From positions 1,550,001 through 1,614,000 of the forward strand of contig NZ_JABETK010000002.1 of assembly GCF_013240295.1 (NCBI RefSeq): a stretch of DNA of 64,000 bases. Direction: 5' to 3'. The position numbers and the translations under genes were made by a program. Positions 8,124 to 17,688 of the stretch are shown here, one piece after another; position 1 is the first letter of the stretch, and every line of letters starts with the position of its first letter. The stretch is from Neoaquamicrobium sediminum. Lineage in GTDB: Bacteria > Pseudomonadota > Alphaproteobacteria > Rhizobiales > Rhizobiaceae. A model generated the notes under the pieces. The model did not search any database. It was not told the origin of the DNA and was given only the letters and a program-made list of their open reading frames with translations.

Positions 8124-9649
8124 CTACATGGTCGCGCCGACCGACCAGGGCACGAATTCGCTGTCGCCGTAGCCAAGCTGCTCGGACTTCGTCCGCTCGC
8201 CGGATGCCACAGCAAGAACCCGCTGCAGGATTTCCTCGCCCTTCTGCGCCAGCGAAACCCCGTCGAGGACATCGCCGCAATTGATGTCCATGTCCTCGTT
8301 CATCTGCTCGTAGATGTAGGAATTGGACGCGAGCTTGAGCGAAGGCGTCGGCTTGCAGCCGAAGGCCGAGCCGCGCCCCGTGGTAAAGCAGAGCACATTC
8401 GCACCGCCGGCCACCTGCCCCGTCGCCGAAACCGGGTCGTAGCCGGGCGTATCCATGAACACCAGCCCCTTGGCCGTGACGGGTTCGGCATAGTCGAAGA
8501 CACCGTTCAGGTTGGTCGAGCCACCCTTGGCCGCGGCCCCCAGCGACTTTTCGAGGATCGTCGTCAGCCCGCCCGCCTTGTTGCCGGGCGACGGGTTGTT
8601 GTTCATCTCCATGTTGTGGCGGGCCGTGTAGTCCTCCCACCAGCGAATGCGCTCCGCAAGCTTCTCGCCCACCTGCGTGCTTTCGGCCCGGTGCATCAGC
8701 AGATGTTCGGCGCCGTAGATTTCCGGCGTCTCAGAGAGGATCGCGGTGCCCCCTTCGGCGACCAGCAGGTCGACCGCCACGCCCAGCGCCGGATTGGCCG
8801 TGATGCCGGAGTAACCGTCGGAGCCCCCGCACTGTAGCGCGAGCATCAGCTCCGAGGCCGGCGCCTCGCTGCGGGTCGCCTCGTTGACGGTCGGCAGCAT
8901 CTCCTCGATTGCGCGCACGCCCGCTTCCACGGTCTTGCGCGTGCCGCCCACTTCCTGGATCGTCAGCGTGCGGAAGGTCGTGTCCTCGCTGATGCCGTAG
9001 GACTGCATCCAGCGCGGGATCTGGAACGCCTCGCAACCGAGGCCCACCATCAGCACCCCGCCGATATTGGGATTGGTCGCGAAGCCCCATTGCGTGCGCT
9101 TGAGAAGTTCATACGCCTCGCCGTGGGTGTCGAGCCCGCAGCCGGTGCCGTGAACCAGCGAGATCACGCCATCGATGTTTGGATAATCTGCGAGGATGCC
9201 GGAGCGCGTCACCTGGTCTGCGATGAAGCGCGCGGCACTCGCCGAACAGTTAACCGATGTCAGCACCGCCACATAGTTGCGCGTGCCGTATTTGCCGTTC
9301 GCGCGGCGGAAGCCCTGGAAGCTGCGCCGCTTGTCCGCGGCGACGAACGCAGTCGGCTTCGTTTCGGTACCGAACGCGTAATCGCGGTCGAAGGCGTGCA
9401 GATAGACATTGTGCTCATGCACCCAGCTTCCCGGTGCGATGTCCTCCTTGGCAAAACCGATCACTTGCCCGTACTTGATCACCGCCGCATCGCGGGGATC
9501 GCCTCCACCGCCATCTTGTGGCCGCGCGGCACGCGCTGCGATGCGGTGACGCCCACGATCGTATCGCCGGCGCTGAAGGGTTCGATTGCCACAACGATGT
9601 TGTCGGCATCGGTAAGTCGGAGTGCGCGCGCTGTCGGTGCCGTCAACAT
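8124..9649 (-). pseudogene. UxaA-family sugar-acid dehydratase (L-fuconate/altronate dehydratase-like), frame interrupted
   Basis: A full-length altronate-dehydratase-type protein split by one missing base. The upstream part (9649 back to about 9497) holds the N-terminal SAF domain with VPRGHKMAVEAIP. The downstream part begins IKYGQVIGFAKEDIAPG and runs to 8124 with GTRNYVAVLTSVNCSA, HGTGCGL, and QCGGSDGYSG. Adding one C to the four-base run at 9494-9497 joins the two parts into about 510 aa, the usual family length. It would dehydrate the sugar acid made by the lactonase to the 2-keto-3-deoxy acid. It converges on the aldo/keto reductase gene with only 15 bp between them. A genuinely split two-subunit enzyme is possible but less likely, because the linker residues are continuous. 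Confidence 0.8.
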
Positions 9650-9697
9650 ATCCTGGAAATCGCCTGAAAAACGGGGTTGCAACCCAGAGGGAATGTA

Positions 9698-9713
9698 AGA
9701 ATACTAATATAAC
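9698..9713. promoter_or_regulatory. Putative GntR-type operator, copy 3 (dehydratase/mutarotase divergent promoter)
   Basis: AGAATACTAATATAAC shares the ten bases ACTAATATAA with the copy at 3582-3597. It lies in the divergent gap between the dehydratase (start 9649) and the mutarotase (start 9772). It is the weakest of the three copies, with the left half degenerate. Common regulation of all pathway genes by the regulator at 6353 is inferred. Confidence 0.5.
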
Positions 9714-9771
9714 AGTTCAGGTCGGTCAAGGCGGCTCCCCCTACCCGATCGCTGCGAGGAGGACTGAGAGA

Positions 9772-10101
9772 ATGCAACGGATGGGTTTGTGCATCGGCCT
9801 GAAGGCCGGCCAGGTCGAGCGATACCGCGAACTGCACGCGGCCGTCTGGCCCGACGTGCTGGCCGCCATCTCGACAGCCAACATCCGCAACTACTCGATC
9901 TTCCTCAAGGAGCCGGAAAACCTGCTCTTCGCCTATTGGGAATATGTCGGCACGGATTTCGAGCGCGACACGGCGATCATGCGCGAAAACCCCGCCATGC
10001 AGGAATGGTGGAAGATCTGTGACCCGCTGCAGCAACCGCTCGATACACGACGCGACGGCGAATGGTGGGCGGCAATGGAACCTGTCTTCTTCCACCCGTG
10101 A
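9772..10101 (+). CDS. L-rhamnose/L-fucose mutarotase family protein (RhaM-like)
   Basis: 109 aa, the normal size for RhaM-type monosaccharide mutarotases. Family features include ERYRELHAAVWPDV (conserved His near residue 22 and W-P), NYSIFL, FAYWEYVG and the late MQEWW. The ATG at 9772 has GAGGAGG about 10 nt upstream. The enzyme interconverts alpha and beta anomers of a deoxyhexose before the dehydrogenase acts. Its presence beside a fucose-type oxidative pathway supports a 6-deoxy-L-hexose substrate. It ends 21 bp before the convergent TRAP operon. Confidence 0.88.
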   Translation: MQRMGLCIGLKAGQVERYRELHAAVWPDVLAAISTANIRNYSIFLKEPENLLFAYWEYVGTDFERDTAIMRENPAMQEWWKICDPLQQPLDTRRDGEWWAAMEPVFFHP

Positions 10102-10122
10102 ATCCGGGCAGGTCTTCCTCTC

Positions 10123-11520
10123 TTACAACAGGAAGAAGACGATCGCCGGAAACAGTGCCAGTAGCAGCACGCCGAAAAGCTGGATGCCCACAAACGGCAT
10201 GATCCCGCGATAGATGTCGCCGATCTTGACCGACCTTGGCGCAGCGCCTTTCAGGAAGAACAGCGCAAAGCCGAACGGCGGCGTCAGGAACGACGTCTGC
10301 AGGTTGACCGATACCAGGATCGCGAACCAGAGCAGCACCAGCGAACGCTGGTCGGCAGCCGGCAGGTGTTCGATCCCGAGGGCCGGTGCGAAATCGGGCG
10401 CGAAGCTGGCGATGATCGGCGCGAACACGGGCAGGATGATCAGCGTGATCTCCAGCCAGTCGAAGAAGAAGCCGAGCAGGAAGATCACCACCATGAGAAG
10501 GAACAGCAGGCTCCAGTGGGTGAGCCCCATCCAGGCGATGAAATCCAGGATCAGGTCCTCTCCGTAAAGCGCGCGGAAGACGTAGGAAAAAGCCGTGGCG
10601 CCCGCGAAGATCAGGAAGATCATCGCCGACGTCAGCGCCGTCTGCATGCACACCTTGTCAAGCGATGCCCGGGTCAGCTTGCCGTTGAACCAGGCCAGCA
10701 GGATGGCGCCGAACGCGCCGATGCCCGAGGCTTCCGTCGGCGTTGCCCAGCCGGCGAAGATCGAACCGAGCACGAGCGAAATCAGGAAGACGATCGGCAG
10801 GAAGCCCTTGACCACCATGCCGATGAGATTGGCAACGCCCACCTCGTCCTCGGCGCGTTGGACGGCGGGCGCCTTGTCCGGCCTGAACGCCGCCAGCGCG
10901 ACGATGTAGACGCAATAGAGGAAAGCCAGCATCAGGCCCGGCAGGATGGCCGCCAGAAACAGGTCGCCGACCGAGATCGCCATCAGGTCGGCCATCATCA
11001 CCAGCATGACGGAGGGCGGCAGCAAGATGCCCAGCGTCGCGCTGGCCGCAACCGTGCCCGTGCCGAGGCGCACGTCGTATTTCTGCGCGATCATCGCCGG
11101 CAGCGCCATCATGGTCAGCATCACAACCGATGCGCCGATGATGCCGGTCGTCGCCGCAAGGATCGTGCCCAGCAGCGTTACGGCAAGGGCCAGCCCGCCG
11201 GGCACCCGGCGCAGCATCACCTGCAGCACGCGCAGCAGGTTGCTCGCCACCTGGCTCTGCTCGAGCATGATGCCCATGAAGATGAAGCAGGGAACGGCCA
11301 CCAGAATCTGGTTGTTGGCCGCCGTCTGCCACAGCCGCTCCACGAAGAGGTAGAGTTCCGACGTGTGCATGACCCCGAGCCCTATGCCGCCCAGTGCAAA
11401 GAGCAGCGCAAGCCCGCCAAGCACGAGCCCTACCGGAAAGCCGGTGAACACGCACAGCGCCAGGGCTATGAACATGTAGCCGCCGAGATAGTCGTAGAGA
11501 TGATTGTAGATCGCGGTCAT
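10123..11520 (-). CDS. TRAP transporter large membrane subunit (DctM family)
   Basis: 465 aa with about 12 hydrophobic segments. Family hallmarks are the N-terminal GLALLFALGGIG, PCFIFMGIMLE, the GIIGASVVMLTMMALP segment and LLPPSVMLVMMADL. It is the ion-coupled translocation subunit of a TRAP carboxylate importer. Its ATG at 11520 overlaps the stop of the small subunit by 4 nt. It is the last gene of the operon that starts at 14955. It belongs to the longer DctM type (about 460 aa versus 427 aa for the second TRAP system at 36976), so the two importers are not recent duplicates. Confidence 0.92.
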   Translation of the reverse strand: MTAIYNHLYDYLGGYMFIALALCVFTGFPVGLVLGGLALLFALGGIGLGVMHTSELYLFVERLWQTAANNQILVAVPCFIFMGIMLEQSQVASNLLRVLQVMLRRVPGGLALAVTLLGTILAATTGIIGASVVMLTMMALPAMIAQKYDVRLGTGTVAASATLGILLPPSVMLVMMADLMAISVGDLFLAAILPGLMLAFLYCVYIVALAAFRPDKAPAVQRAEDEVGVANLIGMVVKGFLPIVFLISLVLGSIFAGWATPTEASGIGAFGAILLAWFNGKLTRASLDKVCMQTALTSAMIFLIFAGATAFSYVFRALYGEDLILDFIAWMGLTHWSLLFLLMVVIFLLGFFFDWLEITLIILPVFAPIIASFAPDFAPALGIEHLPAADQRSLVLLWFAILVSVNLQTSFLTPPFGFALFFLKGAAPRSVKIGDIYRGIMPFVGIQLFGVLLLALFPAIVFFLL

Positions 11521-12158
11521 GGCGAGACTTCACCGGGCTTGGTTTCGTCTGCTGCGGCCGGCGGGAGCCCCACCATGTCGAGGCGCCGCAGCGCTTCCTG
11601 GCGCAGCGCCGAAGAACCGAACAGATAGACGGCGAGCCGCATCAGCGTCGACAGCAGCGACGCCATCAGCAGGGCCGCGCCGATCAGCACGAAGGACTTG
11701 ATGATCCAGCGGTTGGGCAGTCCTGTCATCGCCGGAGACCCTTCCCCTTGCAGGAAGGCCTTTTCGACGAAGAACCAGGATTGATAGATCAGCACCCCGC
11801 AATAGGGGATCGCCAGAACGAGAAGCGCGATCAGCTCCAGCCATCCGCGCCGGCGATCAGACTGGCGCTCGCGCCAGATGTCCACGCGCACATGCGTGCC
11901 GTTGAGATAGGCCAGCCCGTAGGCGAGCAGGAAGATGACGGCATGCAGATGCCACTCCATCTCCTGCAGCTTCGTCGGAGACAGGAAATCGTAGAGCCAG
12001 CTGTTCATCACGAACTGCTGGATGAAGATGATCTTCCGCGTGACGACGTCGTAAACGATGATCAGGATCAGCGGGATGATGAGCCATGAGCCCAACCGCC
12101 CGAAAAAGGCGCATATCCGTTCCAGAATGTCGGATGCGGCGAGGAAAGAACGCATCAT
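11517..12158 (-). CDS. TRAP transporter small membrane subunit (DctQ family)
   Basis: 213 aa with four predicted membrane helices (LIIPLILIIVYDVVTR, then two central segments including the family motif HVRVDIW near residue 97, and a last helix near 165-185). It is the small permease subunit that pairs with the DctM protein. The ATG at 12158 is chosen for its GGAG 5 nt upstream; a TTG at 12167 would add three residues. The gene follows dctP after a 72-bp gap that carries a strong hairpin. Confidence 0.9.
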   Translation of the reverse strand: MMRSFLAASDILERICAFFGRLGSWLIIPLILIIVYDVVTRKIIFIQQFVMNSWLYDFLSPTKLQEMEWHLHAVIFLLAYGLAYLNGTHVRVDIWRERQSDRRRGWLELIALLVLAIPYCGVLIYQSWFFVEKAFLQGEGSPAMTGLPNRWIIKSFVLIGAALLMASLLSTLMRLAVYLFGSSALRQEALRRLDMVGLPPAAADETKPGEVSP

Positions 12159-12198
12159 GTGCTCCAATCGAATGCCGGATCGCGCGCCCGCGGAAGAA

Positions 12199-12224
12199 GA
12201 GGCGCGCCGCTACCGGCGCGCCTC
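12199..12224. promoter_or_regulatory. Intercistronic hairpin between TRAP dctP and dctQ
   Basis: GAGGCGCGCC and GGCGCGCCTC form a perfect 10-bp stem around a 6-nt loop (12209-12214), seven bases downstream of the dctP gene. On the transcribed (minus) strand it is followed by a pyrimidine-rich TTCTTCC. Such structures after binding-protein genes usually stabilise the upstream message or partly terminate transcription, giving more binding protein than permease. That role is inferred. A matching hairpin lies at 36423-36454 in the second TRAP operon. Confidence 0.65.
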
Positions 12225-12230
12225 CGACGG

Positions 12231-13274
<1,044 letters not shown>

Positions 13275-13311
13275 TTCGAACTCCTCTCTCGTTTCCTCCG
13301 GCTGCCCCCGA

Positions 13312-14169
13312 TCAGGCCTGGCCGAACTCCTCTTCGAAGTCATGGAACCGGTCGTAGCCGACCATGCCCATGAACTCGTCATACGTCGCCATGCCCGATG
13401 CCGCCGCGATCGTTGTCCCGTCGTTCTTCAGCGTGTCGAGTATGGTTTTCGCCGCCCGTGCGGCGGCAAACAGGGTCGACAGCGCGTAGAACACGATGTC
13501 GAAACCCATCTCCTGAATGTCGTTCGCCGCCAGCTTCTGGACCTCGTTGCCGTCCATGATGCTCAGCACCTTCCGCCCCGGAACGTCGCGCGCGATGGCC
13601 TCGGCCTGCGCGATCGTGCGCACCCCGTCCACGAAGACGAGGTCGACGCCCGTCTCCGCATAGAGGTTGGCGCGGCGGACCGCTTCCTCGATCCCATGGA
13701 CGCCCAGCGCATCGGTGCGCGCGATCAGCAGCATGTCAGACTTGCCGCGCGCGCTCACCGCGCCCTTGAGCGTGCGAACCTGGCTTTCGGCGGAAACGAG
13801 CTGGATGCCCGCGAGCTGGCCGCAGCGCTTCGGCAGTGTCTGGTCCTCGAGATGGATCGCGGCGACACCCACCTGCGCATAGTCCTCGACAGTGCGCAGC
13901 AGGTTGTTGGCGCCGCCATAGCCCGTATCGGCATCGGCAATCACCGGCAGCGAGGTCGCCCGCACCATGCGCCGCGCGTGATCGATCATCTCGCTTTGCG
14001 TCATCAGGCCGAGGTCCGGCATGCCCAGCGTGGTGGCTGTCGCGCCGAAGCCGGTCATGTAAACGGCCGGGAAGCCCGCCTGCTCGACGAGACGCGCCGT
14101 CAGCACGTCCGATGCGCCCGGCGCCTGGATGAGCCTGCCCGCGGCAAGAAGGTCTTTCAATGTCGGCAT
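13312..14169 (-). CDS. Isocitrate lyase/PEP mutase family lyase
   Basis: 285 aa. The motifs YMTGFGATAT, the metal-binding DADTGYGG (residues about 78-85), HLEDQTLPKRCGQ and IARTDAL identify the superfamily. K-R-C-G-Q replaces the K[KR]CGH loop that carries the catalytic Cys of true isocitrate lyases, so the Cys is kept but the His is changed to Gln. This resembles the methylisocitrate/dimethylmalate lyase or oxaloacetate decarboxylase branches. It is co-transcribed with an SDR (14188) and the TRAP importer, so it probably cleaves a substrate imported by that system to pyruvate or a similar keto acid. Confidence 0.82.
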   Translation of the reverse strand: MPTLKDLLAAGRLIQAPGASDVLTARLVEQAGFPAVYMTGFGATATTLGMPDLGLMTQSEMIDHARRMVRATSLPVIADADTGYGGANNLLRTVEDYAQVGVAAIHLEDQTLPKRCGQLAGIQLVSAESQVRTLKGAVSARGKSDMLLIARTDALGVHGIEEAVRRANLYAETGVDLVFVDGVRTIAQAEAIARDVPGRKVLSIMDGNEVQKLAANDIQEMGFDIVFYALSTLFAAARAAKTILDTLKNDGTTIAAASGMATYDEFMGMVGYDRFHDFEEEFGQA

Positions 14170-14187
14170 CGGAAACTCATGTCTGGA

Positions 14188-14955
14188 TCAGCGGCCGCCG
14201 GCCACGTCGAGTACGCTGGCGCTGATGTAGGAGGATGCGGGCGAAAGCAGCCATACGGCCGCCTCCGCGACTTCGGCGGGAGCGCCCAGCCGCTGCAGCG
14301 GGATGACATCGGCCAGCGCGGCAACGGCGGCCGGATCGCCCAGCGAATCGAGCTGGATTTCGGTGTCGATGATGCCGGGCGCGAGCGCGTTGACGCGCAC
14401 ATGCGGCGCAAGCTCCTTGGAGAAGGCATGCGTCAGCGTGACGATCGCGCCCTTCGTCGCGGCATAGGCCATGTTGCCGACCATGCCCCCGGTGCGGGCC
14501 GCAATCGACGCCATCGAGACCACCGAGCGATCCGCAAAGCTGCCTGCGCGCGTTGCAAAGGCGGCGGTGACGTAGAACACGCTCTTGAGGTTGACCGAAA
14601 GGACGCGTTCGAGCTCACCTGCGTCCAGATCGGCAAGCGTCATGCGCTTTCCGATGATGCCGGCATTGTTGACGAGATGGGCGATACCGCCCCACTGGCT
14701 CTGGACGAGATCGGCCGCCGCGTCGACCTGAGTCTTGTCGCTGACGTCCACGACCTGAGTCAGCACACGCTCGCCATGGCGGTCGGCCAGTTCTGCAAGG
14801 CGATCCTCGCGAACGTCCCACACGGCAACGCGCGCGCCAGCCGCCACCAGCTTTTCGGTGATCGCGCGCCCGATGCCCGAAGCACCGCCGGTCACAAGAG
14901 CCACACGCCCATCGAAAGACGATGCGGACGCAGTCTCGCTGGCTGTTGAAGACAT
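14188..14955 (-). CDS. Short-chain dehydrogenase/reductase
   Basis: 255 aa classical SDR. The cofactor motif TGGASGIG is near residue 22, NNAGI near 95, MASIAARTGG carries the catalytic Ser, and YAATKGA the Tyr/Lys pair. The ATG at 14955 has GGGAGG upstream. It is the first gene of a minus-strand operon with the PEP-mutase-like lyase and the TRAP importer. It is divergent from a GntR regulator. It probably oxidises a hydroxy acid before or after the lyase step. The exact substrate is not recognisable. Confidence 0.85.
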   Translation of the reverse strand: MSSTASETASASSFDGRVALVTGGASGIGRAITEKLVAAGARVAVWDVREDRLAELADRHGERVLTQVVDVSDKTQVDAAADLVQSQWGGIAHLVNNAGIIGKRMTLADLDAGELERVLSVNLKSVFYVTAAFATRAGSFADRSVVSMASIAARTGGMVGNMAYAATKGAIVTLTHAFSKELAPHVRVNALAPGIIDTEIQLDSLGDPAAVAALADVIPLQRLGAPAEVAEAAVWLLSPASSYISASVLDVAGGR

Positions 14956-14999
14956 CACCCCTCCCGTTTGCGGCTGGTCAGCCGACGGCGGCGGTATTA

Positions 15000-15019
15000 G
15001 CATATCAGAACTAGTATGC
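15000..15019. promoter_or_regulatory. Putative operator of the 15136 GntR regulator
   Basis: GCATA and TATGC arms separated by 10 bases, lying 45 bp upstream of the SDR operon and in the divergent gap with the GntR gene. The right half contains ACTAGTAT (15010-15017), the same core as the three fucose-pathway palindromes, which fits recognition by a related FCD-type regulator. Function is inferred from position and symmetry. Confidence 0.45.
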
Positions 15020-15135
15020 AATCCATTTATGCAATTTGCTCTGGTCAAGGCAGCTTCGGTGCCGCAAAACAGGGCAGGAACGACGCGGCCGGCCGCTATC
15101 GCAACGGCACCGCCGCGCAACGATGTTGGGAACGT

Positions 15136-15867
15136 ATGGCCGCATTCACAATTCCACAGGGGAAATCATCGCTCGCCGTCACCGTCGCGGCCAGCATTCG
15201 CGACGCTATCGTCAACGCGAAGTTCGGCTTCGGCGAAGCGCTTTCGGAGGAGAACCTGGCTGCCGCCTTCGAGGTCAGCCGCACGCCTGTTCGCGAGGCC
15301 CTCAACCTGCTTCAGCTCGAGGGCCTGGTGTCGATCGTGCCGAAGTCCGGCACCTACGTGTTCACGCCCACGCTGGAGGACATCTCGGAGATCTGCGAAT
15401 ACCGCGCGGTTCTGGAGACTCACGCGGCGGAACTCGCAGCCCGCGACAATCCTGAGGCCCTGGCTGCTGCAGAGCTGACCGCGCTCGCCGACGAGATGGA
15501 GGCGGCGATGAAGGCGCAGGACATCCCGCTCTACGGCCGCCTCGACAGCCGCTATCACGGCGCGTTCTTCGAGAACGCGCGCAACCGCTATCTCGTCATG
15601 GGTTTCAAGATGATCATGGGCCGCGTCGCCACGCTGCGGACTCAGCTAGCGCTGCATGCCCGCAACGAGCCGGAACGCTCCTACGGCGACCACCGCCGCA
15701 TGATAGAGCTTATCCGCAAGGGCGATACGGCCCGGCTGAAACAGGTGCTGCGTGCCCATATTCGCCGCACCAAGGACAATTACATGCAGGCCTTCGAGGC
15801 CAATCCGATCCGTCCGCTCACCGCGCGGGAAGCGATGCGCCGGAAGCTCGGCCCGCTGAAATCGTGA
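15136..15867 (+). CDS. GntR-family transcriptional regulator, FadR/FCD subfamily
   Basis: 243 aa. The winged helix-turn-helix (residues 10-75) contains VSRTPVREALNLLQLEG. The FCD domain follows, with YRAVLETHAAELAARD, a DSRYHGAFF motif and the DHRRMIELI / LRAHIRRTKDNY His residues typical of metal-containing FCD sensors. The ATG at 15136 gives the usual length; the frame is open back to 15016 but that segment has no homology features. It is divergent from the SDR-lyase-TRAP operon, which it most probably controls. Confidence 0.87.
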   Translation: MAAFTIPQGKSSLAVTVAASIRDAIVNAKFGFGEALSEENLAAAFEVSRTPVREALNLLQLEGLVSIVPKSGTYVFTPTLEDISEICEYRAVLETHAAELAARDNPEALAAAELTALADEMEAAMKAQDIPLYGRLDSRYHGAFFENARNRYLVMGFKMIMGRVATLRTQLALHARNEPERSYGDHRRMIELIRKGDTARLKQVLRAHIRRTKDNYMQAFEANPIRPLTAREAMRRKLGPLKS

Positions 15868-15894
15868 GGCGCGCGGCCTGCCGGCGATCCGTTC

Positions 15895-17052
15895 TCAGAT
15901 CAGCCCGGCGCTCGCGAGATCGCGCATGAACCGGCTGGCGCCATAGGTCCACGGAGTGCATTCGGTCGAAAGCTGGACGCGGTTGATCAGCGTTCCCAGC
16001 TTCGGCGAGGAAATCTCGACACTATCGCCGGCATGGTGTGTGAACCCCCTGCCCGCTTCGCCTCGGTCCTTGGACGGCACGAACATGGTGCCGAGATAGA
16101 GCGCCATGCCGTCGGGATACTGATGATGGCGACCCATGGCGGCCGCGACAAGCTCTTCCGGAGCGCGGCTGATCTCCGACATCGAGCTCGAACCCTCCAG
16201 CTCGAACCCGTCCTCGCCGCGCACGTGAAGCCGCACCTCGGCCTGCTTCACGTCGTCGAGGGAGAACGTGTCGTCGAACAGGCGGATGAACGGACCAAGT
16301 GCCGCCGATGCGTTGTTGTCTTTCGCCTTGCCGAGCAGCAGCGCCGAGCGCCCTTCCACATCGCGCAGGTTGACGTCGTTCCCCAGCGTCGCGCCGACGA
16401 TGCGGCCCTCACTGGAGGCGATGACCGCCACTTCCGGCTCGGGATTGTTCCAGGTCGAAACCGGATGCAGCCCCACATCGGCGCCAAAGCCGACCGACGC
16501 GAGCGGCTGGCATTTGGTGAAGATTTCGGCATCTGGCCCGATGCCCACCTCGAGATATTGCGACCAAGCGCCCCGTTCGATCAGGCGCTGCTTGATCGCC
16601 ATCGCTTCCGGCGAACCGGGCTTGAGCTTCGACAGGTCGTGCCCGATGTGCTGCGCGATGTCGGCGCGGATCGCATCCGCCTTGTCCGCATCGCCGCGCG
16701 CCTGTTCCTCGATCACGCGCTCGAGCAGCGACACGACAAAGGTGACCCCGGAGGCCTTCACGGCCTGCAGGTCCACAGGCGAGAGCAGGTGCGGCCTCGC
16801 CTTGTCCCTCGCCGCCTGGTGGCTATTGGCTTCGATCTCTGCGACAGGCCCAAGCGAGCGGCCAACGCACGACGCCACATACCCAACCGGATCGGTCATC
16901 TCGCAGATGTCGCGCACCGTCGGCGCATCCCGCGATGTGATGTCGTGCACCTCCCCGTCGCGAACGGTCACGACCAGCGGATGAGCGCGGTCGGCGACGT
17001 GGGCGCGGCCGACAAGCGTGCCTTCGCCGGGTGTGGCTGTTGTTGTGCTCAC
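15895..17052 (-). CDS. Fumarylacetoacetate-hydrolase family protein (COG3970-like)
   Basis: 385 aa, longer than most FAH-fold enzymes. The C-terminal two thirds carry the fold: EPEVAVIASSEGRIVGATLGNDVNLRD with the metal-ligand Glu/Asp, and later LYLGTMFVPSKDRGE. The GTG at 17052 is used because GAGGAGGGG lies about 9 nt upstream; there is no ATG nearby. It converges on the GntR gene at 15867 with 27 bp between. It may act on a keto-acid intermediate of the adjacent SDR-lyase pathway, but no substrate can be assigned. Confidence 0.8.
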   Translation of the reverse strand: MSTTTATPGEGTLVGRAHVADRAHPLVVTVRDGEVHDITSRDAPTVRDICEMTDPVGYVASCVGRSLGPVAEIEANSHQAARDKARPHLLSPVDLQAVKASGVTFVVSLLERVIEEQARGDADKADAIRADIAQHIGHDLSKLKPGSPEAMAIKQRLIERGAWSQYLEVGIGPDAEIFTKCQPLASVGFGADVGLHPVSTWNNPEPEVAVIASSEGRIVGATLGNDVNLRDVEGRSALLLGKAKDNNASAALGPFIRLFDDTFSLDDVKQAEVRLHVRGEDGFELEGSSSMSEISRAPEELVAAAMGRHHQYPDGMALYLGTMFVPSKDRGEAGRGFTHHAGDSVEISSPKLGTLINRVQLSTECTPWTYGASRFMRDLASAGLI

Positions 17053-17219
17053 GAAATCCCCTCCTCCTGCTGATGAAGCGCGCGCACTATTGCCTTTTTG
17101 ATTGCCAAGGCAAAGGGCCATAGCGGATTTGCGGCAAGGTTCCCGCCGATCGCAATCGGCATTGCGCTTGTGGCTGGATGTGCCAGACTTGCTCGTTACC
17201 AGCAAGGAAGCACACCGCC

Positions 17220-17688
17220 ATGAGCCTCTATCTGCTTGCCCTGCTCGCGGGCATCGTCACCGGCCTGCGCACGGCAATGGCGCTGGCGGCTTTGAGTTGG
17301 GCCGCCTATCTCGGCGTGCTGCCGCTCGGCGGTAGCTGGCTCGGCTGGCTTGGCCATTGGCTGACGCCCTGGCTTCTTACCGCTGCGGCGGCTCTCGAAC
17401 TTGCCGGCGACAAGCTGCCATCGACGCCCAGCCGCAAGGTGCCCCCTCAGTTCGGCGCACGCCTGCTGGCTGGTCGGTGCGCTGTGCGGCGCTGCCATCA
17501 GCCTGCCTGCAGGCGCATGGGTCGGCGGCTTGCTCGCCGGCCTCGTCGGCGCGGCGATCGGCACGCTGGGCGGGGCGGCGGCCCGCGCCCGCCTCGCCGC
17601 GCTGTTTGGGCGCGACCTGCCCGCAGCACTTGTCGAGGACGCGGTCGCGATCGTCGCCGCACTTCTTCTTTTGGGAAGTCTCAGATGA
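17220..17688 (+). pseudogene. DUF4126 family membrane protein, frame interrupted
   Basis: Begins MSLYLLALLAG and reads through VPPQFGAR, after which the family sequence continues in the next frame (GALCGAAISLPAG onward) to the stop at 17688. One extra base, or two missing, between about 17468 and 17483 explains the break. Repaired, it is about 155 aa with several hydrophobic segments and the family ending LVEDAVAI. Function of the family is unknown. The last codons overlap the flavoprotein start at 17685 (ATGA), so the pair is coupled. Confidence 0.72.

Noticed and set aside
8124..9649. Two separate small and large dehydratase subunits
   Set aside because: Adding one base to the C4 run joins the SAF domain to the catalytic part without gap or overlap, and the short first part lacks its own downstream end, so an indel is the better reading.
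13312..14169. True isocitrate lyase of the glyoxylate shunt
   Set aside because: At 285 aa it is far shorter than AceA, and the catalytic loop reads KRCGQ rather than KKCGH; there is no aceB or aceK nearby.
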